In this document: positions 8,794 through 18,705 of the stretch, one piece after another
How the letters are laid out: the number at the start of each line of letters is the position of its first letter
Numbering within the stretch: the stretch's first letter is position 1
Assembly (NCBI RefSeq): GCF_934561735.1
Contig: NZ_CAKTGT010000004.1
Span: 81,042-145,041, forward strand
Source: an uncultured Eubacterium sp.
GTDB lineage: Bacteria; Bacillota; Clostridia; Oscillospirales; Acutalibacteraceae
Reading direction: 5' to 3'
Length of the DNA: 64,000 nucleotides
Position numbers and translations under genes: made by a program
Notes under the pieces: generated by a model
Seen by the model: the letters and a program-made list of their open reading frames with translations, nothing else
Database searches by the model: none
What the model was told of the DNA's origin: nothing

Positions 8794-10011
8794 ATGAAAA
8801 TTAACGACAACTTTTTAAAGATTGAGTCAAGTTACCTTTTCTCAACGGTTGCAAAGAAGCAAAGAGCATACCAAGAAGCTCACCCGGATGCAGATGTTAT
8901 CCGTCTTTCAATCGGCGATGTTACAAAGCCGCTTGCTCCGGCTGTTATTGATGCAATGCACAAGGCAGTTGAGGAAATGGCAGACGAAGCAACATTCAGA
9001 GGTTACCCGCCTGAATACGGCTATGACTTTATTCTTGACGCTATTCAAAAGAACGATTACACAGACAGAGGCATTGACATTGCAAAGGACGAAATCTTTT
9101 TGTCCGACGGTGCAAAGAGTGACTGCGGCAACATCGGCGACATTTTCTCGGTAGACAACAAGGTTGCCATCTGTGACCCTGTTTACCCGGTATACATTGA
9201 CACAAATGTTATGGCAGGCAGAAGCGGCGACAAGGACGAAAACGGTCTTTGGAGCAACATCATCTATATGCCTTGCACGGCAGAAAACAACTTTACACCT
9301 GATCTTCCGTCGGAAGTTCCTGATGTAATTTACCTTTGCTTCCCTAACAACCCAACAGGTATGGTAGCAACAAAGGAACAGCTCAAAAAGTGGGTTGATT
9401 ATGCACTTGAACACAAGTCACTCATTCTCTTTGACTCGGCTTACGAAAGCTTTATTGTTGAAGAAAACATTCCAAAGTCAATTTACGAAATCGAGGGTGC
9501 AAAGAAGTGTGCTATCGAGCTTCGTTCTTTCTCAAAAACCGCCGGCTTTACAGGTATGAGATGCGGCTACACTGTAGTTCCTAAGGACCTTGTATTTGAA
9601 GGCACATCGCTCAATCCTCTTTGGGCAAGACGCCAGGCTACAAAATTCAACGGTGTGTCATACATCACACAGAGAGCGGCAGAAGCTATCTACTCGGAAG
9701 AGGGCAAGAAGCAAATCAAAGAAACACTTGCTTACTATCAAAAGAACGCAAAGGTTATCTTTGAGGGACTTAAAGAAGCCGGTTTTGAATGCTACGGCGG
9801 CGTTAACTCACCATATATTTGGCTCAGAGTTCCGCAAGGTTACACAAGCTGGGAATTCTTTGATGAACTCCTTGAAAAGTGCCAGGTTGTAGGTACTCCG
9901 GGTTCGGGCTTCGGTCCTGCAGGTGAAGGCTACTTCAGACTAACAGCATTCGGCAACGCAGAAAAGACTGTTGAAGCTGTTGAAAGAATCAAAAAGGCAT
10001 ACAAAAAATAA
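8794..10011 (+). CDS. dapL: LL-diaminopimelate aminotransferase
   Basis: PLP-dependent fold-type I enzyme that makes LL-DAP directly from tetrahydrodipicolinate, bypassing succinylated or acetylated intermediates. The 405-residue length is typical. The PLP lysine lies in SFSKTAGFTGMRCGY (Lys at about 247), with YLCFPNNPTGMVA and the N-terminal IRLSIGDVTKPL. A GGAGG ribosome site is present and the gene follows dapF by 24 nt. Presence of this gene is one reason to place the organism among anaerobic Clostridia. Confidence 0.97.
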   Translation: MKINDNFLKIESSYLFSTVAKKQRAYQEAHPDADVIRLSIGDVTKPLAPAVIDAMHKAVEEMADEATFRGYPPEYGYDFILDAIQKNDYTDRGIDIAKDEIFLSDGAKSDCGNIGDIFSVDNKVAICDPVYPVYIDTNVMAGRSGDKDENGLWSNIIYMPCTAENNFTPDLPSEVPDVIYLCFPNNPTGMVATKEQLKKWVDYALEHKSLILFDSAYESFIVEENIPKSIYEIEGAKKCAIELRSFSKTAGFTGMRCGYTVVPKDLVFEGTSLNPLWARRQATKFNGVSYITQRAAEAIYSEEGKKQIKETLAYYQKNAKVIFEGLKEAGFECYGGVNSPYIWLRVPQGYTSWEFFDELLEKCQVVGTPGSGFGPAGEGYFRLTAFGNAEKTVEAVERIKKAYKK

Positions 10012-10058
10012 TTAAATTATATTTCATTTAAAACATATTTATTCAGGAGGATAACATT

Positions 10059-10769
10059 ATGACTAAAACAGAGCAGCTCTATGAGGGCAAGGCAAAAAAG
10101 GTTTGGGCAACAGACGATGAAAACATCGTTATCGTTGACTACAAGGACGACGCAACAGCTTTTAACGGAATCAAAAAAGGTACAATCGTCGGCAAGGGCG
10201 TTGTAAACAACAAGATGAGCAACTACCTTATGCAAATCCTTGAAAAGCACGGTATTCCAACCCATTTTGTTGAAGAATTATCAGACAGAGAAACAGCAGT
10301 TAAAAAGGTAAAGATTGTTCCTCTTGAAGTTATTATCCGTAACAGAGCCGCAGGTTCTATCTGCAAAAGACTCGGTCTTGAAGAAGGCATGGATTTTGTT
10401 TGCCCTTCAATCGAATTCTCATACAAAGATGACGAACTCGGCGACCCGCTCATCAACGGCTATCATGCTGTATCATGCGGTTTTGCAACCAAAGAAGATG
10501 TTGAAACCATCAAGGAAATGGCATTCAAGGTTAACGATGTACTCAAGGAATACTTTGCATCAATCGGTGTTGAACTTATCGACTTCAAGCTTGAATTCGG
10601 CAAAACAGCAGACGGCACAATTGTTCTTGCAGACGAAATCAGCCCTGATACCTGCCGTTTTTGGGACATCAAGACACACGAAAAACTCGACAAGGACAGA
10701 TTCCGTCGTGACCTTGGCGGCGTAGAAGAAGCATACGAAGAAATGATGAAAAGAGTAGGACTTAACTAA
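10059..10769 (+). CDS. purC: Phosphoribosylaminoimidazole-succinocarboxamide synthase (SAICAR synthase)
   Basis: Joins CAIR and aspartate in purine synthesis. It has 236 residues, the standard single-domain length. LYEGKAKKV and DDATAFNG at the N-terminus, then IVPLEVIIRNRAAGS, VELIDFKLEFGK and ISPDTCRFWD are all hallmarks. AGGAGG lies 7 nt before the ATG. Its stop overlaps the purB start by one base, so translation is probably coupled. No separate strong promoter was seen in the 47-nt gap after dapL. Confidence 0.98.
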   Translation: MTKTEQLYEGKAKKVWATDDENIVIVDYKDDATAFNGIKKGTIVGKGVVNNKMSNYLMQILEKHGIPTHFVEELSDRETAVKKVKIVPLEVIIRNRAAGSICKRLGLEEGMDFVCPSIEFSYKDDELGDPLINGYHAVSCGFATKEDVETIKEMAFKVNDVLKEYFASIGVELIDFKLEFGKTADGTIVLADEISPDTCRFWDIKTHEKLDKDRFRRDLGGVEEAYEEMMKRVGLN

Positions 10770-12202
10770 TGGAACACAACACATACAATTCCCCGTTTAA
10801 TGCCCGTTACGCAAGCAAGGAAATGCAATACATCTATTCTCCGGACTTCAAGTTCAGAACATGGAGAAAGCTTTGGATTGCCCTTGCCGAAACAGAGCAC
10901 GAGCTCGGACTCAATGTAACGCAGGAACAGATTGACGAATTAAAGGCTCACGCAGACGACATCAACTACGAAGTTGCAGAGGAATACGAAAAGAAATTCC
11001 GTCACGATGTTATGAGTCATGTGCACGCATACGGCGAGCAATGCCCTAAGGCGAAAGGTATCATCCACCTCGGTGCAACCTCTTGCTATGTAGGCGACAA
11101 CACAGATGTTATCACCATGCGTGAGGCACTCAATTTGGTTAAGAAAAAGCTTGTAAACGCCATTGCATCGGTTGCCAAATTTGCAGACGAATACAAGGAT
11201 ATGCCTTGTCTCGGCTTTACCCACTTCCAGCCGGCTCAACCTACAACGGTGGGCAAGAGAGCAACTCTTTGGCTTATGGATTTGGTTATGGACCTCAACG
11301 AGGTTGACCATGTACTTGACACCCTTATGCTCCTTGGATCAAAAGGCACAACGGGAACACAGGCAAGTTTTCTTGAACTCTTTGACGGCGACCACGAGAA
11401 GTGCAAGGAACTTGACAAAAAGATTGCCGAAAAAATGGGCTTCAAGGCTTGCTTCCCTGTAAGCGGACAAACTTATGCAAGAAAGCTTGACACCATTGTT
11501 TGCAACTGCCTTGCACTCATTGCACAAAGTTGTTGCAAATTTTCAAACGACCTCAGACTTCTTCAAAATCTTAAAGAAATCGAAGAACCGTTTGAAAAGA
11601 ACCAAATCGGTTCATCCGCTATGGCTTACAAGAGAAACCCTATGAGAAGCGAAAGAATTGCATCTCTTTCAAGATATGTTATGATTGACGCACTCAACCC
11701 TGCTTGGACAGCTTCTGCACAATGGTTTGAAAGAACACTTGACGACAGTGCAAACAAGCGTGTAAGCGTTGCCGAGGCCTTCCTTGCTATTGACGGAATA
11801 CTCGACCTTTACATCAATGTTACAAGCGGTCTTGTTGTTTATCCAAAGGTTATTGAATCAAGACTTATGAGCGAACTTCCGTTTATGGCAACAGAAAACA
11901 TTATGATGGACGCTGTTAAAAAAGGCGGCGACAGACAGGAACTTCACGAAAAAATCCGCCAACACTCAATGGCAGCCGGTGCTGTTGTTAAGGTTGAAGG
12001 CGGAAAGAACGACCTTGTGGACAGAATTGCGGCTGACCCTGCATTTATGACTACTAAGGAAGAAATTCTTGCAATTTTGAAACCTGCAAACTTTGTAGGC
12101 AGAGCACCTGAACAAACAGCAGACTTCCTTAGTGAAGTTATCAATCCTATTCTTGAAGAAAACAAGGATTTACTCGGTGTTGATGTTGAAATTAATGTTT
12201 GA
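10769..12202 (+). CDS. purB: Adenylosuccinate lyase
   Basis: Cleaves SAICAR and adenylosuccinate to fumarate plus AICAR or AMP, acting directly after PurC and again in AMP formation. It has 477 residues of mainly helical lyase fold. The superfamily signature GSSAMAYKRNPMRSERI is intact, as are the HLGATSCYVGDNTD region and FTHFQPAQPTTVGKRA with its histidine. The ATG overlaps the purC stop (TAATG). Followed by a strong terminator. Confidence 0.98.
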   Translation: MEHNTYNSPFNARYASKEMQYIYSPDFKFRTWRKLWIALAETEHELGLNVTQEQIDELKAHADDINYEVAEEYEKKFRHDVMSHVHAYGEQCPKAKGIIHLGATSCYVGDNTDVITMREALNLVKKKLVNAIASVAKFADEYKDMPCLGFTHFQPAQPTTVGKRATLWLMDLVMDLNEVDHVLDTLMLLGSKGTTGTQASFLELFDGDHEKCKELDKKIAEKMGFKACFPVSGQTYARKLDTIVCNCLALIAQSCCKFSNDLRLLQNLKEIEEPFEKNQIGSSAMAYKRNPMRSERIASLSRYVMIDALNPAWTASAQWFERTLDDSANKRVSVAEAFLAIDGILDLYINVTSGLVVYPKVIESRLMSELPFMATENIMMDAVKKGGDRQELHEKIRQHSMAAGAVVKVEGGKNDLVDRIAADPAFMTTKEEILAILKPANFVGRAPEQTADFLSEVINPILEENKDLLGVDVEINV

Positions 12203-12212
12203 TTGATACAGC

Positions 12213-12250
12213 AAAAAACCGACAAGTACTCAACGGTATTTGTCGGTTTT
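12213..12250. terminator. Bidirectional terminator between purB and HAD phosphatase
   Basis: AAAACCGACAAGTAC pairs with GGTATTTGTCGGTTTT around a 5-nt loop (small mismatch inside), with A-run and T-run flanks. It serves both converging units. Confidence 0.85.
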
Positions 12251-12289
12251 ATTTATTTTGTGACAGATAAATCTGTCCCTTGCTATTTA

Positions 12290-13147
12290 TTAAATTTTTC
12301 CGTTTGCAATGTCCTCATCGGCTTTACCGCTCATGATATATTCAAGCAAATCGGCAACGCAACCTTTGTTGCAATGACACGCTTCAAACTTGCAAATTTT
12401 GTGTATTGAGCTTGGTGCCTGACCCGCACATGCCGGCAAACCGACTGTTTTGAGCATATCCCAATCGTTATAATAATCGCCGATTGCTGCAACATGGCTT
12501 TTTTCTATGCCGAGCATATCGGCAAGTTTCATAATTCCGACGCCCTTGTGGGTGTCCTTTTGGAGCATTTCAAGGGTGAGGATTGACGACGACATAAAGT
12601 TTGCATCGGGATTTTCAAGTCTTGAAACAACCTTATGCAGTTTTTCGATAGTAACAGGATTTGACCAAAATATAACTTTCATCCAGCCTTCCTGCGGAAC
12701 ATCGTCAACACTCTTTACAATCTCATACTTTGCCTTGTCGGCAAACATGGTAAAGTTTGAAAGCAAGCCGTTTTTTACAATATAAACATAATCGTCAAAA
12801 TAAACGCCGATGTCAACGCTCTTGAAAATCTCGTCAAATTCTTCGCTAATATACTTAACAAACTCTCTGCCTTTTTCACCTATCGTAGAACGCCACATCA
12901 TCTCCTGCTTGCGATAATCGTACAAGCCGGCACCGTTGAGCACAATCGCCGGCTGATTTGCCGTGATACGATTGTAATTGCGTTCAAGGCTCGACTGAAG
13001 TCTACCCGAAGCAAGAGTAAAATTTCCGCCTCGGTCGGTAAATTCCTTGATAGCGTTATAATTACGCTTTGGGAGCTTACGCAATTTATTATTAAGGGTT
13101 CCGTCTATGTCGGATACAACCAACCAATTTTCAAATGTTTTCTCCAT
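12290..13147 (-). CDS. Cof-type HAD-superfamily hydrolase
   Basis: Probable sugar-phosphate or nucleotide phosphatase of the Cof/YidA class; the substrate cannot be read from sequence. It has 285 residues. Motif I is VVSDIDGTLNN (Asp13 nucleophile, Asp15 acid), followed by the class II cap, and motif IV is GDYYNDWDML near residue 225. GGAG lies 7 nt before the ATG. The start overlaps the end of the rluD-type gene by 17 nt, making this the last gene of the long minus-strand run. Confidence 0.9.
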   Translation of the reverse strand: MEKTFENWLVVSDIDGTLNNKLRKLPKRNYNAIKEFTDRGGNFTLASGRLQSSLERNYNRITANQPAIVLNGAGLYDYRKQEMMWRSTIGEKGREFVKYISEEFDEIFKSVDIGVYFDDYVYIVKNGLLSNFTMFADKAKYEIVKSVDDVPQEGWMKVIFWSNPVTIEKLHKVVSRLENPDANFMSSSILTLEMLQKDTHKGVGIMKLADMLGIEKSHVAAIGDYYNDWDMLKTVGLPACAGQAPSSIHKICKFEACHCNKGCVADLLEYIMSGKADEDIANGKI

Positions 13148-14060
13148 ATTTTTTCTCCAACAAATTCAAAAACGAAGTAAAATATTCAGGTAATTCGCTT
13201 TCAAATTCCAAATACTCGTTTGTTATAGGATGGACAAAGCCGATATGCTTTGCATGCAGGCATTGACCGTTTAGGCTTGTAATAACCTTTTTGGGACCGT
13301 AAACAGGGTCGCCTGCAACGGGATGACCTATATACGCCATATGCACTCTGATTTGATGAGTGCGTCCCGTTTCAAGTATACATCTTACATGAGTAAACTC
13401 GCCGTATCTTTTGATAACCTCAAAATGCGTGGTGGCAGGCTTTGAATTTTTCATAGTGACAGCCATCTTTTTTCTGTCCTTACTGTCCCTGCCTATCGGC
13501 TGACAAATCGTGCCGCTGTCCTCTTTGATATTGCCGTAAACCACAGCCTCATACGCACGGGAAAAACTGTGTTCTTTAATTTGTTCGGCAAGACCGATAT
13601 GTGCCTTATCCGTTTTGGCAACAATCAAAAGACCCGATGTATCCTTGTCTATTCTGTGCACAATCCCGGGTCTTATAACGCCGTTAATACCCGATAAGCT
13701 GTCGCCGCAATGATAAAGCAGAGCATTAACAAGTGTACCGTCGGGATTGCCGTTTGCCGGATGAACCACCATGCCCTTGGGTTTGTTAACCACAAGCAGA
13801 TATTCATCCTCGTATACAATTTCTATATCGATATTCTGTGCAACCGCCTCAAGCGGTTTGGCATCGGGAACGGTAACATCTACACTGTCCCCCGCCTTGC
13901 ATTTGTAGTTTTTTGCAACTACCCTGCCGTTTACAACAACATTGTTTTCCTCAATGATTTTCTGCACGGCGGAGCGAGTAATGTCCTCAATGTTTTCAGT
14001 TAAAAACTTATCTATTCGTATTCCGTTTGACGGGCATACAAAACTGTAATTTTCAGCCAT
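13131..14060 (-). CDS. rluD: RluA-family 23S rRNA pseudouridine synthase (RluD-like)
   Basis: Isomerises uridine in 23S rRNA. It has 309 residues: an N-terminal S4 RNA-binding domain (about 10-70, IRIDKFLTENIEDITRS) and then the catalytic domain with VHRIDKDTSGLLIVAK (catalytic Asp at about 141) and RTHQIRVHMAYIGHPVAGD. RluD is the likeliest family member because S4 is present and lspA lies directly upstream, as in many Firmicutes; the exact target site is inferred. It overlaps lspA by 8 nt and the HAD gene by 17 nt. Confidence 0.93.
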   Translation of the reverse strand: MAENYSFVCPSNGIRIDKFLTENIEDITRSAVQKIIEENNVVVNGRVVAKNYKCKAGDSVDVTVPDAKPLEAVAQNIDIEIVYEDEYLLVVNKPKGMVVHPANGNPDGTLVNALLYHCGDSLSGINGVIRPGIVHRIDKDTSGLLIVAKTDKAHIGLAEQIKEHSFSRAYEAVVYGNIKEDSGTICQPIGRDSKDRKKMAVTMKNSKPATTHFEVIKRYGEFTHVRCILETGRTHQIRVHMAYIGHPVAGDPVYGPKKVITSLNGQCLHAKHIGFVHPITNEYLEFESELPEYFTSFLNLLEKKYGENI

Positions 14061-14550
14061 CGGAGTTCTCCTTTGGCTTTTTTACATCCTTAAATGCGTC
14101 ATAAAGCAAATAACCCACAAGCACAACGGCACCGCAGGTTACGGCACAATCGGCAATATTGAATATAGCAAAATTAACAAATGTAGGTTCGATAAAATCA
14201 ACAACATAACCGAATCTTATACGGTCTATAAGATTGCCGATACCGCCCGACAAAATCACGCCGAGGCTCCAATACAGCCACAGGTTTTTGCACCTGTTTG
14301 AAAACAAATAGTAAAAAACGCCGACGCATACAACAACGGTCAAGGCAATAAACACCCACCTTGCACCGCTTAGCATTGAAAAAGCCATACCCGTGTTTTC
14401 GGCATATTTGAACTGCACAACTCCGGGAATAAACTTTGCAACGCTTCCGTCGGCAAGCTTTAATGAAGCAAAATATTTAGTTATTTGGTCAAATGCAACG
14501 ATAAGAATAATCATTATCGTGCAGGAAATATGTTTTTTTGTATGCTTCAT
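14053..14550 (-). CDS. lspA: Lipoprotein signal peptidase (signal peptidase II)
   Basis: Membrane aspartyl protease that removes signal peptides from prolipoproteins. It has 165 residues with four hydrophobic helices. The two catalytic aspartates sit in GNLIDRIRFGYVVDFI (about 109) and FNIADCAVTCG (about 135). AAGGA precedes the ATG. The 63-nt gap to ileS holds a short palindromic repeat; downstream it overlaps rluD. Confidence 0.96.
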   Translation of the reverse strand: MKHTKKHISCTIMIILIVAFDQITKYFASLKLADGSVAKFIPGVVQFKYAENTGMAFSMLSGARWVFIALTVVVCVGVFYYLFSNRCKNLWLYWSLGVILSGGIGNLIDRIRFGYVVDFIEPTFVNFAIFNIADCAVTCGAVVLVGYLLYDAFKDVKKPKENSDG

Positions 14551-14564
14551 ATATATCCTTATAA

Positions 14565-14592
14565 TACGGGAGGGGCAAGCCCCTCCCCTACA
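14565..14592. repeat. Short palindromic repeat, TACGGGA...TCCCCTAC family
   Basis: A perfect stem GGGAGGGGC / GCCCCTCCC with a 2-nt loop, framed by TAC and CTACA, lies between ileS and lspA. It shares its outer arms and its size with two units at 45233-45292, while the inner arms differ. A T-run follows on the plus strand; on the minus strand it could stall or attenuate transcription into lspA. Confidence 0.75.
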
Positions 14593-14613
14593 ATTTTTTA
14601 TAAGTTCAACTTA

Positions 14614-17403
14614 TTAAAGTTCTTTCATTGTTTGAGCACAATGCGCACAAAGTGTCGGATGCTCTGCGTCCTGACCGACTGTATCGGAGAACTTCCAGCA
14701 ACGCTCACACTTTTCGCCGTCTGCCTTTGCGATTGTTACGGAAAGACCTGCAACATCGCCCTTTACGGCACCCTCACCGTCTGCAACTTCAACAGCGGAA
14801 GTGATGAAGATTTCAGGCAATGCGTCAATTTCAGCCTTGAGGAAATCTGCAAGGTCGCCTTCTGCATGAAGGATTACCTTTGCTTCAAGCGGCTTACCGA
14901 TTACTTTTTCGTTACGGGCAAGTTCAAGAGCCTTTTGAACATCGGTTCTGATTTCGTGAATCTTATCCCACTTTGCGATGAAAGCTTCATCTGTATCAAT
15001 GTAATTACCCTGAGGAATGTCGTTGAAAAGCGGTGACTCAACATTTCTTGAAGAATCGTGAGGCATAGCCTTCCAAATTTCATCACAGGTGAATGCAAGA
15101 ATAGGAGTGAGGATAAGGCAAAGAGCGTCAAGCACCTTGTAAAGAACTGTTTGAGCGGCTCTTCTTGTCTTTGACTGAGGAGCAGAAGTATAAAGTCTGT
15201 CCTTAAGAACATCAAAGTAGAAGTTTGACATATCAACAACACAGAAATTGTGAAGTGCATGTGCTGTTGTATGGTACTCATATTCGTTATAACCCTGATG
15301 AGCTGTTTTGAGAACTTCATCAAGTTTCATCAAAGCGTACTTATCAAGTTCTTCCAAATCCTCATTTGCAACCATATCGGTATCAGGATTGAAGTCGTAA
15401 AGGTTGCCGAGGCAATATCTTGCAGTGTTTCTGATTTTACGGTAGTTATCGGAAATTTGCTTCAAGATTTCAGGGCTGATACGGATATCTGCATGGTAAT
15501 CGGCAGAAGCAACCCACAAACGAAGAATATCGGCGCCGTACTTGTCGATAACCTCTTGCGGAGCGATACCGTTGCCGAGTGACTTAGACATCTTTCTGCC
15601 CTCACCGTCTACTGTCCAGCCGTGAGTGATAATCTGCTTATAAGGAGCACCGTTGCCGCCTGCAACAGATGTAAGAAGTGATGATTGGAACCAACCGCGG
15701 TACTGGTCTGCACCCTCAAGATAAACATCAGCCGGCCACTTGAGATAATCTCTGTTTTTGCAAACAGCGGCGTGTGATGAACCGGAGTCAAACCAAACAT
15801 CCATGATGTCCTTTTCTTTTTCAAAGCCGTCAGCCTTGCCGCAATGAGGACACTTGAAGCCTTCAGGGAGGAAGTATTCTGCATCATGAGCAAACCAAGC
15901 GTCCGAACCTTCTTCACCGAAAATGTCGGATACCTTGTTCATAATACCCTCGTCGATGATTTCCTTGCCGCAATCCTTGCAGTACATAACAGGGATAGGA
16001 ACGCCCCATTTTCTCTGACGGGAAATGCACCAGTCTGCACGCTCAACTATCATTGACTGAAGTCTGTCCTTACCCCATTCAGGATACCATTTTACATCTT
16101 CGGCAGCCTTAACTGCGGCATCCTTGAAATCGTCAACAGAGCAGAACCACTGTGATGTTGCACGGAAGATAACAGGCTTGTGGCATCTCCAGCAATGCGG
16201 ATATTGGTGCTTAATCTTTTTAAGTGCAAAGAGTGCACCGATTTTTTCAAGATGTTCTGCGATAGGCTTATTTGCTTCTTCTGTTGTAAGACCTGCAAAC
16301 TGACCTGCTTCTTCTGTAAGAACGCCCTTATCGTTTACAGGAACAACAATAGGGATTTCCTTATACTTTTGGCAAACGATAAAGTCATCAACACCGTGAC
16401 CCGGAGCTGTGTGTACGCAACCTGTACCGCTTTCAAGAGTTACGTGGTCGCCGACAATAACAAGAGATGTTCTGTCGATAAACGGATGAGCGGTTTTCAT
16501 ATATTCAAGCTCATCACCACGGATAATGCCTACTGTTTCGTAATCTGTGATACCTGCATCTTCCATTGCCGTAGGTGCAAGGTCGGTAGCCATAACATAA
16601 TATTCGCCGTTTGCCTTGAGGAGGCTGTACTCATAGTTAGGACCTACACAGATAGCAACATTGGCAGGAAGTGTCCAAGTTGTTGTTGTCCAAATTACAA
16701 AATATGTTTTGTCAAGGTCTGCACCGAGAGCGGCAAGCTTGCCCATATCGTCTGTAACCTTAAACTTAACATAAATTGAATGACAAGGGTCCTCTGCATA
16801 TTCAATTTCTGCTTCTGCAAGAGCTGTGTTACAATCCGCACACCAGTATACAGGCTTCAATCCCTTGTAGATATAGCCCTTTGATGCCATAGAAGCAAAC
16901 ACCTTAATTTGCTCCTGCTCAAATTCCTTTTGAAGTGTGATATACGGGTGATCCCATTCGCCGATAACACCCATACGCTTAAAGCTTTCTCTCTGCAAGT
17001 CAACATAGCCGAGAGCAGTTTCACGGCAGATTTTACGAAGTTCCAAATCGGTGATGTTTGATTCAGCGGTAATACCTGCCTTTTTACGAGCCGCAAGTTC
17101 GGTAGGAAGACCGTGAGTGTCCCAACCCGGTACATAAGGTGACTTAAAGCCTGTCATATTCTTGTATCTTACGATAAAGTCTTTAAGTGTCTTATTAAGT
17201 GCATGACCGATATGAATATCGCCGTTTGCATACGGAGGTCCGTCGTGAAGAACGAAAAGCGGCTTGCCGTCATTGTGCTTCATAAGTTTTCCGTACTGGT
17301 CATTTTCGTACCAGCCTTTAAGAAATTCAGGCTCTCTTTGCGGGAGCGATGCCCTCATAGGGAATTCGGTTTTTGGCAGATTAAGTGTTTTGTTATAATC
17401 CAT
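14614..17403 (-). CDS. ileS: Isoleucyl-tRNA synthetase
   Basis: Charges tRNA-Ile. It has 929 residues, the size of the bacterial type with a C-terminal zinc finger. HIGH signature at residues 64-67 (GDIHIGHALNKTLKD), editing domain in the middle (TTTWTLPANVAI, GTGCVHTAPGHG), GRKMSKSLGNG at about 606, anticodon-binding domain, then four cysteines CERCW...CAHC near 895-925 for zinc. AAGGAG is 9 nt before the ATG. It follows the divIVA-like gene by 31 nt with no T-box between them. Confidence 0.98.
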   Translation of the reverse strand: MDYNKTLNLPKTEFPMRASLPQREPEFLKGWYENDQYGKLMKHNDGKPLFVLHDGPPYANGDIHIGHALNKTLKDFIVRYKNMTGFKSPYVPGWDTHGLPTELAARKKAGITAESNITDLELRKICRETALGYVDLQRESFKRMGVIGEWDHPYITLQKEFEQEQIKVFASMASKGYIYKGLKPVYWCADCNTALAEAEIEYAEDPCHSIYVKFKVTDDMGKLAALGADLDKTYFVIWTTTTWTLPANVAICVGPNYEYSLLKANGEYYVMATDLAPTAMEDAGITDYETVGIIRGDELEYMKTAHPFIDRTSLVIVGDHVTLESGTGCVHTAPGHGVDDFIVCQKYKEIPIVVPVNDKGVLTEEAGQFAGLTTEEANKPIAEHLEKIGALFALKKIKHQYPHCWRCHKPVIFRATSQWFCSVDDFKDAAVKAAEDVKWYPEWGKDRLQSMIVERADWCISRQRKWGVPIPVMYCKDCGKEIIDEGIMNKVSDIFGEEGSDAWFAHDAEYFLPEGFKCPHCGKADGFEKEKDIMDVWFDSGSSHAAVCKNRDYLKWPADVYLEGADQYRGWFQSSLLTSVAGGNGAPYKQIITHGWTVDGEGRKMSKSLGNGIAPQEVIDKYGADILRLWVASADYHADIRISPEILKQISDNYRKIRNTARYCLGNLYDFNPDTDMVANEDLEELDKYALMKLDEVLKTAHQGYNEYEYHTTAHALHNFCVVDMSNFYFDVLKDRLYTSAPQSKTRRAAQTVLYKVLDALCLILTPILAFTCDEIWKAMPHDSSRNVESPLFNDIPQGNYIDTDEAFIAKWDKIHEIRTDVQKALELARNEKVIGKPLEAKVILHAEGDLADFLKAEIDALPEIFITSAVEVADGEGAVKGDVAGLSVTIAKADGEKCERCWKFSDTVGQDAEHPTLCAHCAQTMKEL

Positions 17404-17434
17404 TGGTTTTTACTCCTTACAGTTTGTTATAGTA

Positions 17435-18691
17435 TCACTTTTTCTTTTTGAAAAAGCCCTTAAACTTTGGTTCTTCGTCCTCGTCGTCCTCAGGCGGAAT
17501 CAAAGATATTGTTTGTGTTTTGTCATTATGTACATCTTCACGATTTACATTAAAATAGTTTTCAAACGGAAGTTGTTCGCTTTCATTAAACAACGACTCG
17601 TCATCTTCCATATCGGCGTCTTCGCTGATTTCCGGAACAGCAGTTTTTTCAATCGGAGTTATCTCATTTTGTGAAAATGCTTCAACGGCTTTCATAGGGT
17701 CAAGCGGTTCTTCGTCATCTTCGTCATCATCCGTAGTGATAACCGGCGGTTCGCTCGGCTCGCTGTTGATAATTTCGTTTACAACCTCGTCAATGTTGTT
17801 TTCCTGTTCATCGGATTCTATCTCCTGCTTAGGTTCTTCCGGTTTTGCTTCTTCCTGTGCAGGCTTGTTAAAAACCGGTTTTTCAACCTTTACATCCGAA
17901 TCGTCAAATTCCTTGTGCGGAATTTCCGGAATACTGATTTCTTCCGGAATAGCACTTGAAAATTCCTTTACCTCATCAACAAGATTTGACACATCGCTGT
18001 GTACATCTTCAACCTTTTGTTCGGCAACCTTATTGTCTGCCGACTCTGTATCAAGCTTTGAAGAATTGAGCATATCGAGCTGATCGGTATAAAGTTTCTT
18101 TATATTTTCAACAAACGACTTTGCATCACTCTTTATTGTAGAAATCAAAATTTCATACGCTTCTTTTTCAGCCTTTGATTTGTCAATCAAATCATTTGAA
18201 ATAGCCTTTGCCTGATCAAGAATATCCTGTGCAACAATCTTTGAAGAATTAATTGCCTCATTAGCCTTGTTTTGAGCGGTTGTGATAATCTCGTTTGCTT
18301 CGTTGGTTTTATTATTAATAAGGTTGGCGGAATAATCTCTCGCCTTCCTCACGATAGTTTCAGCCTCTGTATTGGCTGTGTCCATCTTTTGCTTTGCCTC
18401 TGCTTCGCTGCTTTCGATAAGAAGTGACGCAGCATCCTTTGATTCTTTTTTGATTTTGTCTGCCATCTTTTGAGCGGTTACAAGTGCCGTTTTGATAGCA
18501 TCCTCTTCTGAGCGGTATTCTTCGATTTTGCTTGCCAAAACCTCAAGTTTATGATAAAGTTCCTTGTTTTCACGCTGATATGCCTCGATAGTGGAAGCGG
18601 CTTCTTTAAGAAGTTTGTCAACATCCTTTGTAACATATCCGGAAGCGGCAACAGCCAAATCCGCATTTTTTAATTCCTTTGCACTAATCAT
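17435..18691 (-). CDS. divIVA: DivIVA-like coiled-coil protein with long acidic C-terminus
   Basis: Probable pole or septum scaffold. The ATG at 18691 (9 nt after AAAGGAG) is preferred over the adjacent GTG; 418 residues. The N-terminal segment VAASGYVTKDVDKLL is the DivIVA membrane-binding signature. Residues about 30-200 form continuous coiled coil (heptads rich in Ala, Lys, Glu), and 230-400 are acidic, Pro/Glu-rich and likely disordered, ending in a basic KGFFKKKK. It is longer than typical DivIVA (about 160-230 residues) because of this tail. It lies 11 nt after sepF, in the usual division neighbourhood. Confidence 0.88.
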   Translation of the reverse strand: MISAKELKNADLAVAASGYVTKDVDKLLKEAASTIEAYQRENKELYHKLEVLASKIEEYRSEEDAIKTALVTAQKMADKIKKESKDAASLLIESSEAEAKQKMDTANTEAETIVRKARDYSANLINNKTNEANEIITTAQNKANEAINSSKIVAQDILDQAKAISNDLIDKSKAEKEAYEILISTIKSDAKSFVENIKKLYTDQLDMLNSSKLDTESADNKVAEQKVEDVHSDVSNLVDEVKEFSSAIPEEISIPEIPHKEFDDSDVKVEKPVFNKPAQEEAKPEEPKQEIESDEQENNIDEVVNEIINSEPSEPPVITTDDDEDDEEPLDPMKAVEAFSQNEITPIEKTAVPEISEDADMEDDESLFNESEQLPFENYFNVNREDVHNDKTQTISLIPPEDDEDEEPKFKGFFKKKK

Positions 18692-18705
18692 CACATTGTT
18701 CTCCT

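Noticed and set aside
16180..16779. 199-codon plus-strand frame opposite ileS
   Set aside because: Cysteine- and phenylalanine-rich shadow of the conserved synthetase, with no independent support.
17404..17434. Possible T-box before ileS
   Set aside because: Only 31 nt separate ileS from the divIVA-like gene.
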